A stretch of 64,000 bases of DNA from Hyphomicrobium_A sp963726795. GTDB lineage: Bacteria; Pseudomonadota; Alphaproteobacteria; Rhizobiales; Hyphomicrobiaceae. This document shows positions 33,824 to 50,170 of the stretch, one piece after another. The stretch covers positions 1,178,001 to 1,242,000 of the forward strand of contig CAVSDD010000004.1 of assembly GCA_963726795.1 (NCBI GenBank). The letters run 5' to 3'. The notes below the pieces were generated by a model. It was not told the DNA's origin and ran no database searches. It saw only the letters and a list, made by a program, of their open reading frames with translations. The position numbers and the translations under genes are program-made. How positions within the stretch are numbered: position 1 is the first letter of the stretch; the number at the start of each line of letters is the position of its first letter.

Positions 33824-34285
33824 TCACCCCTTTAGACGCTTGTTGCACTCGCTGTAATAGCCGCCGCCTTTCATGATCCACTTCAGGCCGCCGTTGGCGT
33901 TTGACACCTTATTGGCCTTGTATTGATCGAGGCAGGTGTGCAGCCGAGCTTTTCCCGGCGTCTCACTAGAGTATTTCGACGAGACGGTGCTTGGAAACGA
34001 AGCACTGGAGGACGAAGCCGCCGGAGTCTTGGTTGGAGGCGAAGCTTTCGCTGTCTCGGTCGTTGCCGCCGGTTTCGTTGCAGGCTCTGTGGTTGCGGCC
34101 GAAGCGCCGGCGCCGCATTCGCTCTTGCGGAAATCATTCCACGTCTTGCCGGCGAGCGTGCCCGCGGATTTTGCGGTCTGGTACTTGGTGCTGCATTCCT
34201 TCTCGGTCAGGGCAGCGGCGGGCGATACCACGGCTGCGCTTGCAATGAGACATACGACAATGCCCATCGCGGACTTTGCTAGCAT
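33824..34285 (-). CDS. Small secreted protein with two cysteine pairs
   Basis: 153 residues: signal peptide (MLAKSAMGIVVCLIASAAVVSPAAA), a KECSTKYQTAKSAGTLAGKTWNDFRKSECG segment, a Thr/Ala/Pro/Ser-rich linker, and a C-terminal RLHTCLDQYKANK...GGGYYSECNKRLKG segment. Each half has two cysteines. Proteins with this two-part layout are widespread and uncharacterised in Hyphomicrobiales. The start at 34285 follows AAGGAGA. Confidence 0.78.
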   Translation of the reverse strand: MLAKSAMGIVVCLIASAAVVSPAAALTEKECSTKYQTAKSAGTLAGKTWNDFRKSECGAGASAATTEPATKPAATTETAKASPPTKTPAASSSSASFPSTVSSKYSSETPGKARLHTCLDQYKANKVSNANGGLKWIMKGGGYYSECNKRLKG

Positions 34286-34428
34286 CACACGTCTCCTTGG
34301 GTCGTTTGGGGCTAAACTACGTTCGGACCTTGTGACATCGACGTGACCATCTGACCAAGGCAATCGAGGTGATTTGAGGCGAATGTGTTCGCTCGCAAGC
34401 GCCCGGGTGCGCCATAGCACTTGCGAAA

Positions 34429-34504
34429 TGGTGCCGGCTACAGGATTTGAACCTGTGACCCCCTGATTACAAATCAGGTGCTCTGCCAACTGAGCTAAGC
34501 CGGC
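34429..34504 (-). tRNA. tRNA-Thr (UGU)
   Basis: A complete 76-base cloverleaf on the minus strand, including an encoded CCA end. The acceptor stem GCCGGCT pairs with AGCCGGC, the D-stem is GCTC/GAGC and the anticodon loop ATTTGTAAT gives UGU. The T-arm is CACAGGTTCAAATCCTGT. Confidence 0.97.
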
Positions 34505-34791
34505 CAACGCGTCCCAACGTCAAAGCCAACGCGCCGCCTTATATCGCGCGACCGGTTCGCAGACCAGCGCCGGTCGCACGCTCAGCGGTCCCGTCCGACG
34601 CACCAAGCTCGCGACACACCTTTACGTCCCGCAACAACTCCAAAGTCGTACAAGACGATTTGATCATGAGGGCCCTCGCGGTCTCCCACGGCTATTTTTG
34701 CGTCATTCCGGCCGTCGCTTAGAGGATCGTTATCCATTTTCGGTATGGTGAACAAAGTTGCGTTGTGTCCATCAAGTCTGAGGGTTTGAGC

Positions 34792-35163
34792 ATGAAAGTG
34801 AAGGGTGTGCTTGCCGCACTCGCCGTTGTCGCGGCGATGGTGTTGGCAAGCCAAGCAGCGGAAGCCTGCTGCCGACGTGGACCACCGGTCGGCTGGTGGG
34901 GACCACAACCGGTCAGCCACTACATCTACTCGCCGCAATACTACAACGTCTATTACATGGCGCAGTTCGCTCCCGATCCCGTTCCGCTCGTCTACGTACC
35001 GGCCGGCTATTGGCCTTACTACCAGCGCCCGTACGCCGCCTACGGCCGGCGCTACTGGTGGCGGCGCGGCGGCGGTTGCTGTGGCGCACGCGCAGCCTAC
35101 GCCGTTCCAGCTCCGGTATACGTTCCATCGGGGTGCGGCCCGCGTTGCGGTCCTTTGAAGTAG
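34792..35163 (+). CDS. Small secreted Tyr/Pro/Arg/Cys-rich protein
   Basis: A 123-residue protein with a signal peptide (VKGVLAALAVVAAMVLASQAAEA) and a mature part rich in Tyr, Pro, Gly and Arg, with CC pairs at ACCRRG, GCCGA and CGPRCG. Repetitive YxxPY blocks suggest a surface or cell-wall-associated protein. No domain is recognised. The ATG has GAGGGTTTG upstream. Confidence 0.7.
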   Translation: MKVKGVLAALAVVAAMVLASQAAEACCRRGPPVGWWGPQPVSHYIYSPQYYNVYYMAQFAPDPVPLVYVPAGYWPYYQRPYAAYGRRYWWRRGGGCCGARAAYAVPAPVYVPSGCGPRCGPLK

Positions 35164-35326
35164 CTAGCTACACTCGTACTTGAGGGCCTGTTCGCGTCGC
35201 ATTTGCGTCCGCGTTCAGGCCCTATTCACGTGCCATGTCGTTGCATTGTGAACCGGCGCAATCTGCTTCTCGTTCTGACCGGAGGCCGAGCTTCGCTGAG
35301 GCGGCCCGATGTTTCGGAGACGTTGC

Positions 35327-35641
35327 ATGCTCAGGAAAATGCTGCGCCCAATGTTGGCGCTTGCCCTCATGGCCGGTCTCTCCACCGCACCAGTCGAGCG
35401 GGCGCAGGCAGGGGGGCGCGGCGTGGCCGCCGGCGTTGCTGCCGGCATCATTGGGCTGGCCATCCTTGGTGCTTCCCGCAGTCGTGCCTACGGGTACGAA
35501 TACGATGACTACGAGCCGCGCTGCTACCGTGGTCCGCGCCGCTGTTTCTGGGCGAACAGGCACTGCTTTGAGAACAGCTATGGCGATACAATTTGCCGGG
35601 GCGGCGATTACGTTTGCCGCAGACCAACAATTTGCGATTGA
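35327..35641 (+). CDS. Small secreted Gly/Tyr/Arg/Cys-rich protein
   Basis: 104 residues: signal peptide to about QA-GG (LRPMLALALMAGLSTAPVERAQA), a Gly-Ala linker with a hydrophobic GIIGLAILGA, then YGYEYDDYEPRCYRGPRRCFW and several more cysteines. Similar gene layouts are common in Hyphomicrobiales. It is convergent with rlmB, ending 17 bases before that gene's stop. GGAGACG precedes the ATG at 35327; another ATG lies 18 bases upstream. Confidence 0.7.
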   Translation: MLRKMLRPMLALALMAGLSTAPVERAQAGGRGVAAGVAAGIIGLAILGASRSRAYGYEYDDYEPRCYRGPRRCFWANRHCFENSYGDTICRGGDYVCRRPTICD

Positions 35642-35658
35642 TTGCGAAGAAGGCTGCG

Positions 35659-36498
35659 TTAGCCCGTACGGCGGCGCCAGGCTGCCTGATGAAGCGCGAC
35701 TGCTGCAGCGTTCGATACGTTGAGGCTATCGATCGGGCCCGCGGTTGCGATGCGAACGAGGCGATCGCAGCTGGCGCGCGTCAGCTCGCGCAGGCCCTTA
35801 CCCTCCGCGCCCAGCACGAGTGCAACGTGTGTGTCGAACGGCTCGTCTTCAATTAGCCCTTGGCCGGCATTGTCGAGTCCGACTACGACGTATGCGGCCT
35901 CCTTCAATTCCGCAATCGCCCGTGCGAGGTTTTGCGCGAGCACGATTGGCACGAGCTCGAGTGCGCCGGACGCCGATTTCGCGAGCGTTCCATCAAGCGG
36001 CGGGCTGTGGCGCCGCGTCATGACGAGGGCCAACGCGCCGAACACGGCGCATGAGCGCAAAATCGCGCCGACGTTGTGAGGGTCGGTTACCTGATCGAGC
36101 ACCACGACGGGACCGGCATCGGCCGGGGCCGAGTCCGCGATTTCAGATAGCGTCGGCTCATCGAGGGGGGCGCACTCCGCTAGCACACCCTGGTGCACGG
36201 TGTCGGCGCCAAGAAGACGATCCAGGTCGCGGGGCGTGATGCGCTCGGGTGCCAGTTGGCGCGAGGCGAGCACAGTCTTTAAGCGCAGCTCGGCATTCTC
36301 GGTAACAAGCAGGCGGTTGATGATGCGCTTGGGGTTCGACAGCGCCGCCGATACCGGATGCAGGCCATAGAGGCGCGCGACACCATCCTCGGGCTCGGCG
36401 CCACTGCCAAACCTGCGCGGACGCGGGCCGTCGGGGCCGGGTCGGCGTTGTGCGTAGCGGCGGCCTGCGACAGAGCGGCTAGGCGAGTTCGGCTTCAT
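35659..36498 (-). CDS. rlmB: 23S rRNA 2'-O-ribose methyltransferase RlmB-type (SpoU family)
   Basis: 279 residues: an N-terminal L30e-like substrate domain (LYGLHPVSAALSNPKR...) and a C-terminal SPOUT knot with the three motifs NVGAILRSC, LGAEGKGLR and SLNVSNAAA that bind SAM. Family enzymes methylate G2251 or related rRNA/tRNA riboses. The first 40 residues are an Arg/Pro-rich basic extension. It borders the tRNA/secE-nusG island, as in other Hyphomicrobiales. Confidence 0.92.
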   Translation of the reverse strand: MKPNSPSRSVAGRRYAQRRPGPDGPRPRRFGSGAEPEDGVARLYGLHPVSAALSNPKRIINRLLVTENAELRLKTVLASRQLAPERITPRDLDRLLGADTVHQGVLAECAPLDEPTLSEIADSAPADAGPVVVLDQVTDPHNVGAILRSCAVFGALALVMTRRHSPPLDGTLAKSASGALELVPIVLAQNLARAIAELKEAAYVVVGLDNAGQGLIEDEPFDTHVALVLGAEGKGLRELTRASCDRLVRIATAGPIDSLNVSNAAAVALHQAAWRRRTG

Positions 36499-36661
36499 TT
36501 GCGGGCTTTAAGCCTCTTTGCAACGGCGCGCATCCTGGCGCTTTTCCAATTGACATCCAAGGGGCCGCTCAACCATAAACCGGTGGCCCTGCCGGTCGAC
36601 GTGCGGGGCGATTTCATTTACGGACCGCGCATGTTGTAAAGCATTGCGAGGTGGTGCTCGA

Positions 36662-36746
36662 GGAGGGGTGCCCGAGTGGCTAAAGGGGACGGACTGTAAA
36701 TCCGTTGGCTTCGCCTACGCTGGTTCGAATCCAGCCCCCTCCACCA
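36662..36746 (+). tRNA. tRNA-Tyr (GUA)
   Basis: An 85-base class II tRNA with acceptor GGAGGGG/CCCCTCC, a long variable arm, anticodon GTA in GGACTGTAAATCC and an encoded CCA. Confidence 0.97.
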
Positions 36747-36774
36747 GCCTCGTCGGCGACCGCGGCGACCGTTA

Positions 36775-36848
36775 GCGGGTGTAGCTCAATGGTAGAGCAA
36801 CAGCCTTCCAAGCTGATGACGAGGGTTCGATTCCCTTCACCCGCTCCA
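36775..36848 (+). tRNA. tRNA-Gly (UCC)
   Basis: A 74-base cloverleaf with acceptor GCGGGTG/CACCCGC, anticodon TCC in CCTTCCAAG and encoded CCA. It follows tRNA-Tyr by 28 bases, so a joint precursor is likely. Confidence 0.97.
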
Positions 36849-36911
36849 TCTCGTGCGAGATCGTCCCCGCGCACTTAGAAGGATCCGGGCGGCAATGAAA
36901 GGCGACGGCGC

Positions 36912-37247
36912 ATGCTGGTCGTGACCACAAACGATCTTCCCGGCCATCGGATTGTTCGCCACTTGGGCGTTGTGCGTGGTCTTACCGTGCGATCGCGATC
37001 AATCGTTGGCAACCTAGGCGCAGCGATACAGATCTTCTTTGGCGGGAACATCACACTATATAGCAGGCTCGCTGAGCAGGCCCGGCAAGAAGCCTATGAG
37101 CGGCTTGTGCTGCATGCTCAGCAAGTCGGTGCCAATGCAGTGCTGGCCATGCGCTACGATGCAAATGAGATCGCTGCCGCGGTGACGGAGGTCCTGGCGT
37201 ACGGAACCGCGGTCGTGGTGGAGGAGGAGCCTTCGCGGGAGTCCTGA
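36912..37247 (+). CDS. YbjQ / UPF0145-type protein
   Basis: A 111-residue protein of the UPF0145 family: TTNDLPGHRIVRHLGVVRG, then SRSIVGNLGAAIQIFFGGNI, helical LAEQARQEAYERLVLHAQQVGANAVLAMRYD and final strand. YbjQ homologues form oligomeric rings of unknown function. The gene lies between tRNA-Gly and tRNA-Trp, where a second tuf copy lies in several related genomes, to my recollection. Confidence 0.88.
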   Translation: MLVVTTNDLPGHRIVRHLGVVRGLTVRSRSIVGNLGAAIQIFFGGNITLYSRLAEQARQEAYERLVLHAQQVGANAVLAMRYDANEIAAAVTEVLAYGTAVVVEEEPSRES

Positions 37248-37406
37248 GGCTGGAGCCGACTTTAACGGTCAAGTCGAAAAGACTCGGGACAAAAGCAACG
37301 CGAGGCGCTAGAGCCACGGGCAAGTGACAAAGCGAAAAACTTCCGCTAAGTATGCCGCCCCTGCGTGCGGGCAGCGCGTCTTACGCGAAAAAGTCCCATG
37401 CGAACT

Positions 37407-37482
37407 AGGGGTGTAGCTCAATTGGCAGAGCGTCGGTCTCCAAAACCGAAGGTCGGGGGTTCGAGGCCCTCCACCCCTGCCA
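37407..37482 (+). tRNA. tRNA-Trp (CCA)
   Basis: A 76-base tRNA with acceptor AGGGGTG/CACCCCT, anticodon CCA in GGTCTCCAAAACC and encoded CCA. It precedes secE by 100 bases, a classic bacterial neighbourhood. Confidence 0.97.
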
Positions 37483-37582
37483 GACCCTGTTGGTCGCCGT
37501 CCGGGCTTGGGCGCCGGATCGACCTGCAGCCGACGCCTGGGGTGCGTCAGGTTGTCACATGGCGCCCCGGAAAGACACTTTA

Positions 37583-37779
37583 ATGACCAAATACAATCCC
37601 ATCGAGTTTATTCAAGAGGTTCGCCAGGAGGTGGCCAAGGTTACTTGGCCGACCTGGAAGAGGTGTGGATCACCACCCTCATGGTTCTGCTGATGGTTAC
37701 GCTGGCCTCGGTGTTTTTTCTCGTCGCAGATCTTGCGATCGGATGGGTCGTCCAGTTGGTGCTGGGCGGGAACCGCTAA
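37583..37779 (+). CDS. secE: SecE translocase subunit, frame disrupted by one missing base
   Basis: SecE anchors the SecYEG channel. From the ATG the frame gives MTKYNPIEFIQEVRQEVAKV and TWPTWK, then breaks. From about 37661 the next frame continues normally with EVWITTLMVLLMVTLAS and a membrane helix ending VVQLVLGGNR. One base is missing near 37660 (AAG-AGGTGTGG where AAGGAGGTGTGG would restore the frame). The span is 197 bases, not a multiple of three. Because secE is essential, a sequencing or assembly error is the likely cause. Corrected, it is a normal single-span protein of about 65 residues. Confidence 0.85.
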
Positions 37780-37848
37780 CGGCGGCTTGAGCGGGAAGAA
37801 GAAGACGTGCCCACAAAACTCGCGGAGACGCGCCCTGAGAAAGAGGCC

Positions 37849-38386
37849 ATGGCGAAGCGCTGGTACATCGTCCATGCCTACACGAATTTCGAGCGCAAGG
37901 TCGCCGACGCGATACGAGAGCGCGCGAAGGCCGCCGGTCTGCAGGACCTCTTCGACGAGGTGCTTGGTGCCGACCGAAGAGGTGATCGAGGTCAAGCGCG
38001 GACGCAAGGTTCAGGCCGAACGCAAATTTCTGCCGGGCTACGTACTGGTCAAAATGGAGATGACGGATCCGGCGTTTCTGTTGATCAAGAACACGCCGAA
38101 GGTCACCGGGTTTCTCGGCGCGGAAAATAAGCCGATGCCGATCTCGGAGGATGAGGCGATGCGCATCCTCCACCAGGTCAAAGAAGGCGTGGAGCGGCCG
38201 AAGCCTTCGATCACGTTCGAAATCGGCGAGCAGGTTAAAGTCGCCGACGGTCCCTTCGCCTCGTTCCAGGGACACGTCGAAGAGGTCGACGAAGAACGCT
38301 CGCGGCTCAAGGTTGCCGTGTCGATCTTCGGTCGCCCGACACCGGTCGAACTCGAGTTCGGACAGGTGGAGAAGGTGGCCGTTTGA
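37849..38386 (+). CDS. nusG: NusG transcription factor, frame disrupted by one extra base
   Basis: NusG links RNA polymerase to ribosomes and Rho. The first part (MAKRWYIVHAYTNFERKVA...LFDEVL) is in one frame and the rest (VPTEEVIEVKRGRKVQAERK... KOW domain with GPFASFQGHVEEVDEE) in the next. The junction lies near 37966, where GCTTGGTGCC has one G too many. The two parts join into a normal protein of about 178 residues (NGN domain plus C-terminal KOW). The gene is essential, so an assembly error is the simplest explanation. Confidence 0.88.
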
Positions 38387-38707
38387 GCTGGCAGAGAATG
38401 CGGACGAACGGCGCTCCCGCCCGATCATACCTCGATCGGACTCGGCGGGAATAAACCCGGGAAGGCAGCGGCGCAAAAACGGTCAATCGAGTTGGAAATG
38501 GCAATACCCAAGCGGGCAATGGAAAGACACAAAGCGGAAATGTGAAGCAAGAACCAAGCAATTGTCGGGTGCTGCGTGCGCCCACTACCCGCAGTGAGAC
38601 AACCTCGCACGAGGCCTCCCTGCGGAATCCGCGGGAGGGCCTGACACGCCCGTTGACCGCTAACCCTGGGAAGGAAGTCCCTTCCCGTCAAGTGCTCAGG
38701 GGAGACC
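38387..38707 (+). promoter_or_regulatory. rplK leader with strong hairpin (possible L1 control site)
   Basis: The 320 bases between nusG and rplK hold no gene but include, at 38612-38642, a 14-bp stem with one mismatch and an AAT loop (AGGCCTCCCTGCGG / CCGCGGGAGGGCCT). In E. coli ribosomal protein L1 represses rplKA by binding the rplK leader, so this hairpin is a candidate target or an attenuator. A promoter for rplKAJL-rpoBC is also expected here. Confidence 0.55.
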
Positions 38708-39136
38708 ATGGCTAAGAAAATCGACGGTTACATCAGTTTGCAGGTGCCGGCAGGGGCGGCAAATCCCTCGCCGCCAATCGGGCCCGCGCTCGGCCAGCGT
38801 GGCGTCAACATCATGGAGTTCTGCAAGTCGTTCAATGCCAAGACCAAGGACATGGAGCAAGGCACGCCGATCCCGGTGAAGATCACCGTCTATTCGGACC
38901 GCTCGTTCACGTTCGAGATGCGCACGCCGCCTGCGTCCTTCTTCCTGCGCAAAGCAGCGAAGGTCACGTCGGGCAGCAAGGAGCCGGGCCGCACCGTTGC
39001 GGGCCAGGTGACGATGGCGCAGGTCCGCGAGATCGCAAAGCTGAAGCTCAAGGATCTCAACACCGACGACGTCGAGGCCGCGGCCAAGACGATCGCGGGG
39101 TCCGCCCGTTCGATGGGCCTCGAGGTGAAGGAATAG
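38708..39136 (+). CDS. rplK: 50S ribosomal protein L11
   Basis: 142 residues, full length. The N-terminal domain has the thiostrepton-region prolines (VPAGAANPSPPIGPALGQRGVNIMEF) and the C-terminal rRNA-binding domain ends TIAGSARSMGLEVKE. It forms the GTPase-associated centre with L10-L12 and is needed for RelA activation. ATG follows GGGGAGACC. rplA starts 4 bases after its stop. Confidence 0.98.
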   Translation: MAKKIDGYISLQVPAGAANPSPPIGPALGQRGVNIMEFCKSFNAKTKDMEQGTPIPVKITVYSDRSFTFEMRTPPASFFLRKAAKVTSGSKEPGRTVAGQVTMAQVREIAKLKLKDLNTDDVEAAAKTIAGSARSMGLEVKE

Positions 39137-39140
39137 CGCG

Positions 39141-39890
39141 ATGGCACAGAAGATGAGCCCAGAGGCGATCAAGGAAACACGCGTTGCCGGCGGCAAGCGC
39201 TTGGCGGCGGCGCGCAACGGCGTCAACCGCGACAAGTCGTATTCCGTCGAAGAGGCGGTGAAACTCGTCAAGGAACGCGCCAAGGCAAAGTTTGACGAGA
39301 CGATCGAGGTTGCAATGAACCTCGGCGTTGATCCCAAGCACGCCGATCAGATGGTGCGCGGAGTGTGCAATCTGCCGAACGGCTCGGGTCGCACGGCGCG
39401 CGTTGCTGTATTCGCGCGCGGTGCCAAGGCCGATGAGGCGAAGGCCGCCGGTGCGGATCTTGTCGGCGCGGAGGATCTCGTCGAGCAGGTGTCGAAGGGC
39501 ACGATCAACTTCGACCGCTGCATCGCGACGCCGGACATGATGGGTCTCGTCGGGCGGCTCGGCAAGGTTTTAGGCCCGCGTGGTCTCATGCCGAACCCGC
39601 GCGTTGGAACGGTGACGATGGATGTCGTCGGCGCCGTCAAAGGTGCCAAGGGCGGCTCGGTCGAGTTTCGCGTCGAGAAGGCCGGCATCGTGCACGCCGG
39701 CGTCGGCAAGGCGAGCTTCACTGAGAAGGCGCTCACCGAGAACATCAAGGCTTTCGTCGATGCCGTCATCAAGGCAAGGCCGGCGGGATCGAAAGGTACG
39801 TACCTGAAGAAGGTGTCGGTCAGCTCGACCATGGGACCCGGCGTCAAGCTTGACGCTACGAGTTTCGCCGGTGGGCAGGCGACGGCCTAG
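39141..39890 (+). CDS. rplA: 50S ribosomal protein L1
   Basis: 249 residues, longer than the E. coli L1 by about 15 residues at the N terminus. It has the conserved GRLGKVLGPRGLMPNPRVGT and the KVSVSSTMGPGVKLD end. It forms the L1 stalk and in E. coli also represses its own operon. The start follows the rplK stop closely, in keeping with coupled translation. Confidence 0.98.
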   Translation: MAQKMSPEAIKETRVAGGKRLAAARNGVNRDKSYSVEEAVKLVKERAKAKFDETIEVAMNLGVDPKHADQMVRGVCNLPNGSGRTARVAVFARGAKADEAKAAGADLVGAEDLVEQVSKGTINFDRCIATPDMMGLVGRLGKVLGPRGLMPNPRVGTVTMDVVGAVKGAKGGSVEFRVEKAGIVHAGVGKASFTEKALTENIKAFVDAVIKARPAGSKGTYLKKVSVSSTMGPGVKLDATSFAGGQATA

Positions 39891-40234
39891 CAGGAAACGA
39901 ATTCGGGCGTCGTCTCGGTGAGCGGCGCCCGGGTAACCGGAAGCAGCCTCTTAATTTTGCTTCCGGAGCTGTCCGAGATTGCGGGTGCAGGCCGTTGGTG
40001 ACGGCGGTCGGCTTAAGCCAAGCGGGCCCGCATGAGACAGAAGAGAATGCCGGTTCGATCGCCTTAGCGGGTGAGACGACAGGTTTGAACCTTCTGGGTC
40101 AGCACCGTGCCGCTACGTTCGGCGCGCGGACAGGACAGAGCAAGCGTCGCCAAGGATGGTTTCCGTCTGCGGCGGCAGGTGCAACCCGCGAAACGCTTTT
40201 AAGCGAGAGCGTTTTCGCAAACTGGAGTGAGCAG
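39891..40234 (+). promoter_or_regulatory. rplJ leader RNA (possible L10(L12)4 binding site)
   Basis: A 344-base gap before rplJ without a gene. It contains hairpins, notably CCGGAAGCA ... TGCTTCCGG near 39938-39968 followed by GC-rich folds. In many bacteria the L10-L12 complex binds a folded leader here to repress rplJL. The assignment is by position and folding only. Confidence 0.5.
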
Positions 40235-40753
40235 GTGGAAAGAGCCGCGAAACGTGAGCTCGTGACGTCGCTCAATTCCGTGTTGAAAGACGCGGGACTG
40301 GTCGTTGTCGCCCACTATGCCGGAATGACGGTCGCCCAAATGACCGAGTATCGCCAGCGCATCAAGGATGCTGGCGGCAAGGTCAAGGTGGCCAAAAACC
40401 GGCTGGCGAAGCTCGCGCTGAAGGACACGACGTACGAAGCGATTGGCGATCTTTTCAAGGGGCCGACCTGTGTCGCCTACTCGAAGGATCCGATCGCGGC
40501 GGCGAAGGTGTCGGTCTCATACGCCAAGGGGAATGAAAAACTCGTCATTCTCGGCGGCGCCATGGGAGCGACTGTCCTCGACGCGAACGCCGTCAAAGCG
40601 CTCGCCGAGCTGCCATCGCTGGATGAGCTTAGAGCCAAGCTTATCGGTCTCCTCAACGCGCCGGCGACCAAGATCGCCCGCACGGTGGCGGAGCCGGGAG
40701 CAATGCTCGCGCGCGTCATTCAAGCGAAGGCATCGCAAGGTGAGGCCGCATGA
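40235..40753 (+). CDS. rplJ: 50S ribosomal protein L10
   Basis: 172 residues (VERAAKRELVTSLNSVLKDA...). The start is GTG at 40235, preceded by GGAG in ACTGGAGTGAGCAG. Conserved segments include AHYAGMTVAQM and KVKVAKNRLAKLAL. The C-terminal helix binds L12 dimers. The long upstream region open in the same frame has no features and is the regulatory leader. Confidence 0.96.
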   Translation: MERAAKRELVTSLNSVLKDAGLVVVAHYAGMTVAQMTEYRQRIKDAGGKVKVAKNRLAKLALKDTTYEAIGDLFKGPTCVAYSKDPIAAAKVSVSYAKGNEKLVILGGAMGATVLDANAVKALAELPSLDELRAKLIGLLNAPATKIARTVAEPGAMLARVIQAKASQGEAA

Positions 40754-40853
40754 CGGTTGGGCGACGCCTTTGGGCGTCACGCAAAGCTAACTTAGCGCAG
40801 GTCTTCGGACTGCAAATGTTGGATCAAGGTTCAGACCGGAAGGAAGTATAGCC

Positions 40854-41228
40854 ATGAGCGATCTTGCAAAGATCGTTGACGATCTGTCGAAGCTCACCGT
40901 CCTGCAGGCGGCGGAGCTCGCGAAAATGCTCGAGGAGAAGTGGGGCGTGTCGGCGGCTGCGGCCGTCGCGGTTGCCGCAGCTCCCGGCGCCGGCGGCGGT
41001 GCTGCCGCAGAGGAACAGACGGAGTTTACCGTCATCCTCAAAGCCGGCGGCGACAAGAAGATCAACGTCATCAAAGAGGTTCGCACCATCACTGGGCTGG
41101 GGCTCAAGGAAGCCAAGGACCTCGTTGAGGCCGGCGGCAAGGCCGTCAAGGAAGGCGTCAGCAAGGACGAGGCTGCAAAGCTCAAGAAGCAGCTCGAGGA
41201 TCAAGGTGCGACTGTCGAAGTGAAGTAA
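40854..41228 (+). CDS. rplL: 50S ribosomal protein L7/L12
   Basis: 124 residues: N-terminal dimer domain (MSDLAKIVDDLSKLTVLQAA), Ala/Gly-rich hinge, and C-terminal factor-binding domain (KINVIKEVRTITGLGLKEAKDLVE). Full length. The stalk dimers recruit EF-G and EF-Tu. Confidence 0.98.
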   Translation: MSDLAKIVDDLSKLTVLQAAELAKMLEEKWGVSAAAAVAVAAAPGAGGGAAAEEQTEFTVILKAGGDKKINVIKEVRTITGLGLKEAKDLVEAGGKAVKEGVSKDEAAKLKKQLEDQGATVEVK

Positions 41229-41329
41229 GGCACTAGGAAATGAGGCAGTCGGCGGTGAGGCAGTAGAGGTCAGGCGAATTGAAACCGCCAACCGCTGCCC
41301 ACTGCCGACGGCCAATTCGAAACGTTTCT

Positions 41330-41375
41330 CCGGAGGGTCTCTTGGGGTCGCTACGACCCCAATGGGACCTTCCGG
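41330..41375 (+). promoter_or_regulatory. Long hairpin between rplL and rpoB
   Basis: An inner stem TTGGGGTCG / CGACCCCAA (9 bp, 3-base loop) is extended by CCGGAGGGTCTC / GGGACCTTCCGG with two mismatches, a 21-bp total. In E. coli this interval carries an attenuator and RNase III site that set the ratio of L7/L12 to RpoB. A similar role is likely but unproven here. Confidence 0.65.
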
Positions 41376-41468
41376 CGAGCCGTTTCAAAGGCAAGCGAGG
41401 GTTGGCGGCCCTCGACGACACAGGAGCAAGGCGCGGGATCGTCGCCCGCGCGATTGATAGGAGCGGAC

Positions 41469-45633
<4,165 letters not shown>

Positions 45634-45644
45634 ACGACAAAAAA

Positions 45645-45668
45645 CCTCTCCCCGACCGCGGGGGGAGG
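45645..45668 (+). repeat. Palindromic hairpin between rpoB and rpoC
   Basis: CCTCTCCCC and GGGGGGAGG pair in a 9-bp stem with one G-U and a 6-base loop, 12 bases after the rpoB stop. Palindromes of the CCTCTCCCC...GGGGAGAGG type are dispersed repeats in many GC-rich alphaproteobacteria. Here it sits in an operon junction of 150 bases, where it might act on mRNA stability. Without a genome copy search this stays a guess. Confidence 0.5.
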
Positions 45669-45783
45669 AGCGGGCCAGCCCCGCTGACTAGGCATTGTTT
45701 TGAGCCCTTCGTTCCCGACCGCTCCCCTCAGCAGGGACGGGAAGGAGGGCCGGAGGGGGCCCGGTGCCCCCAGGAGAGACCGG

Positions 45784-50004
<4,221 letters not shown>

Positions 50005-50013
50005 CCTTTTGGC

Positions 50014-50054
50014 GCCACCGGCCGCGTGGCCTCAGTGCCCACGCGGCCGGTGGC
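50014..50054 (+). terminator. 16-bp hairpin after rpoC
   Basis: GCCACCGGCCGCGTGG and CCACGCGGCCGGTGGC form a perfect 16-bp stem with a 9-base loop, starting 9 bases after the rpoC stop. The T tail is weak, so either an intrinsic terminator or an mRNA-stabilising structure. Confidence 0.65.
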
Positions 50055-50141
50055 TCCAAGTTTGGTGTGTCACGAGCCCAGTCGTCGCAGGCCGACTTGG
50101 CGACTTTCGTAAAAATAATCTCGCTGCTGCCGAACCGGGTG

Positions 50142-50170
50142 TTGACCGGATTCTGCGCTCTGTATATAGG
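50142..50170 (+). promoter_or_regulatory. Probable promoter of the rpsL-rpsG-fusA-tuf operon
   Basis: TTGACC (50142-50147) is followed after 17 bases by TATAGG (50165-50170), close to the sigma-70 consensus, some 230 bases before rpsL. The 5' leader then contains no gene. Confidence 0.55.

Noticed and set aside
34286..34507. Upstream extension of the secreted protein gene through tRNA-Thr
   Set aside because: The peptide AGLAQLAEHLICNQG is simply the translated tRNA; the signal peptide starts at 34285 with its own ribosome site.
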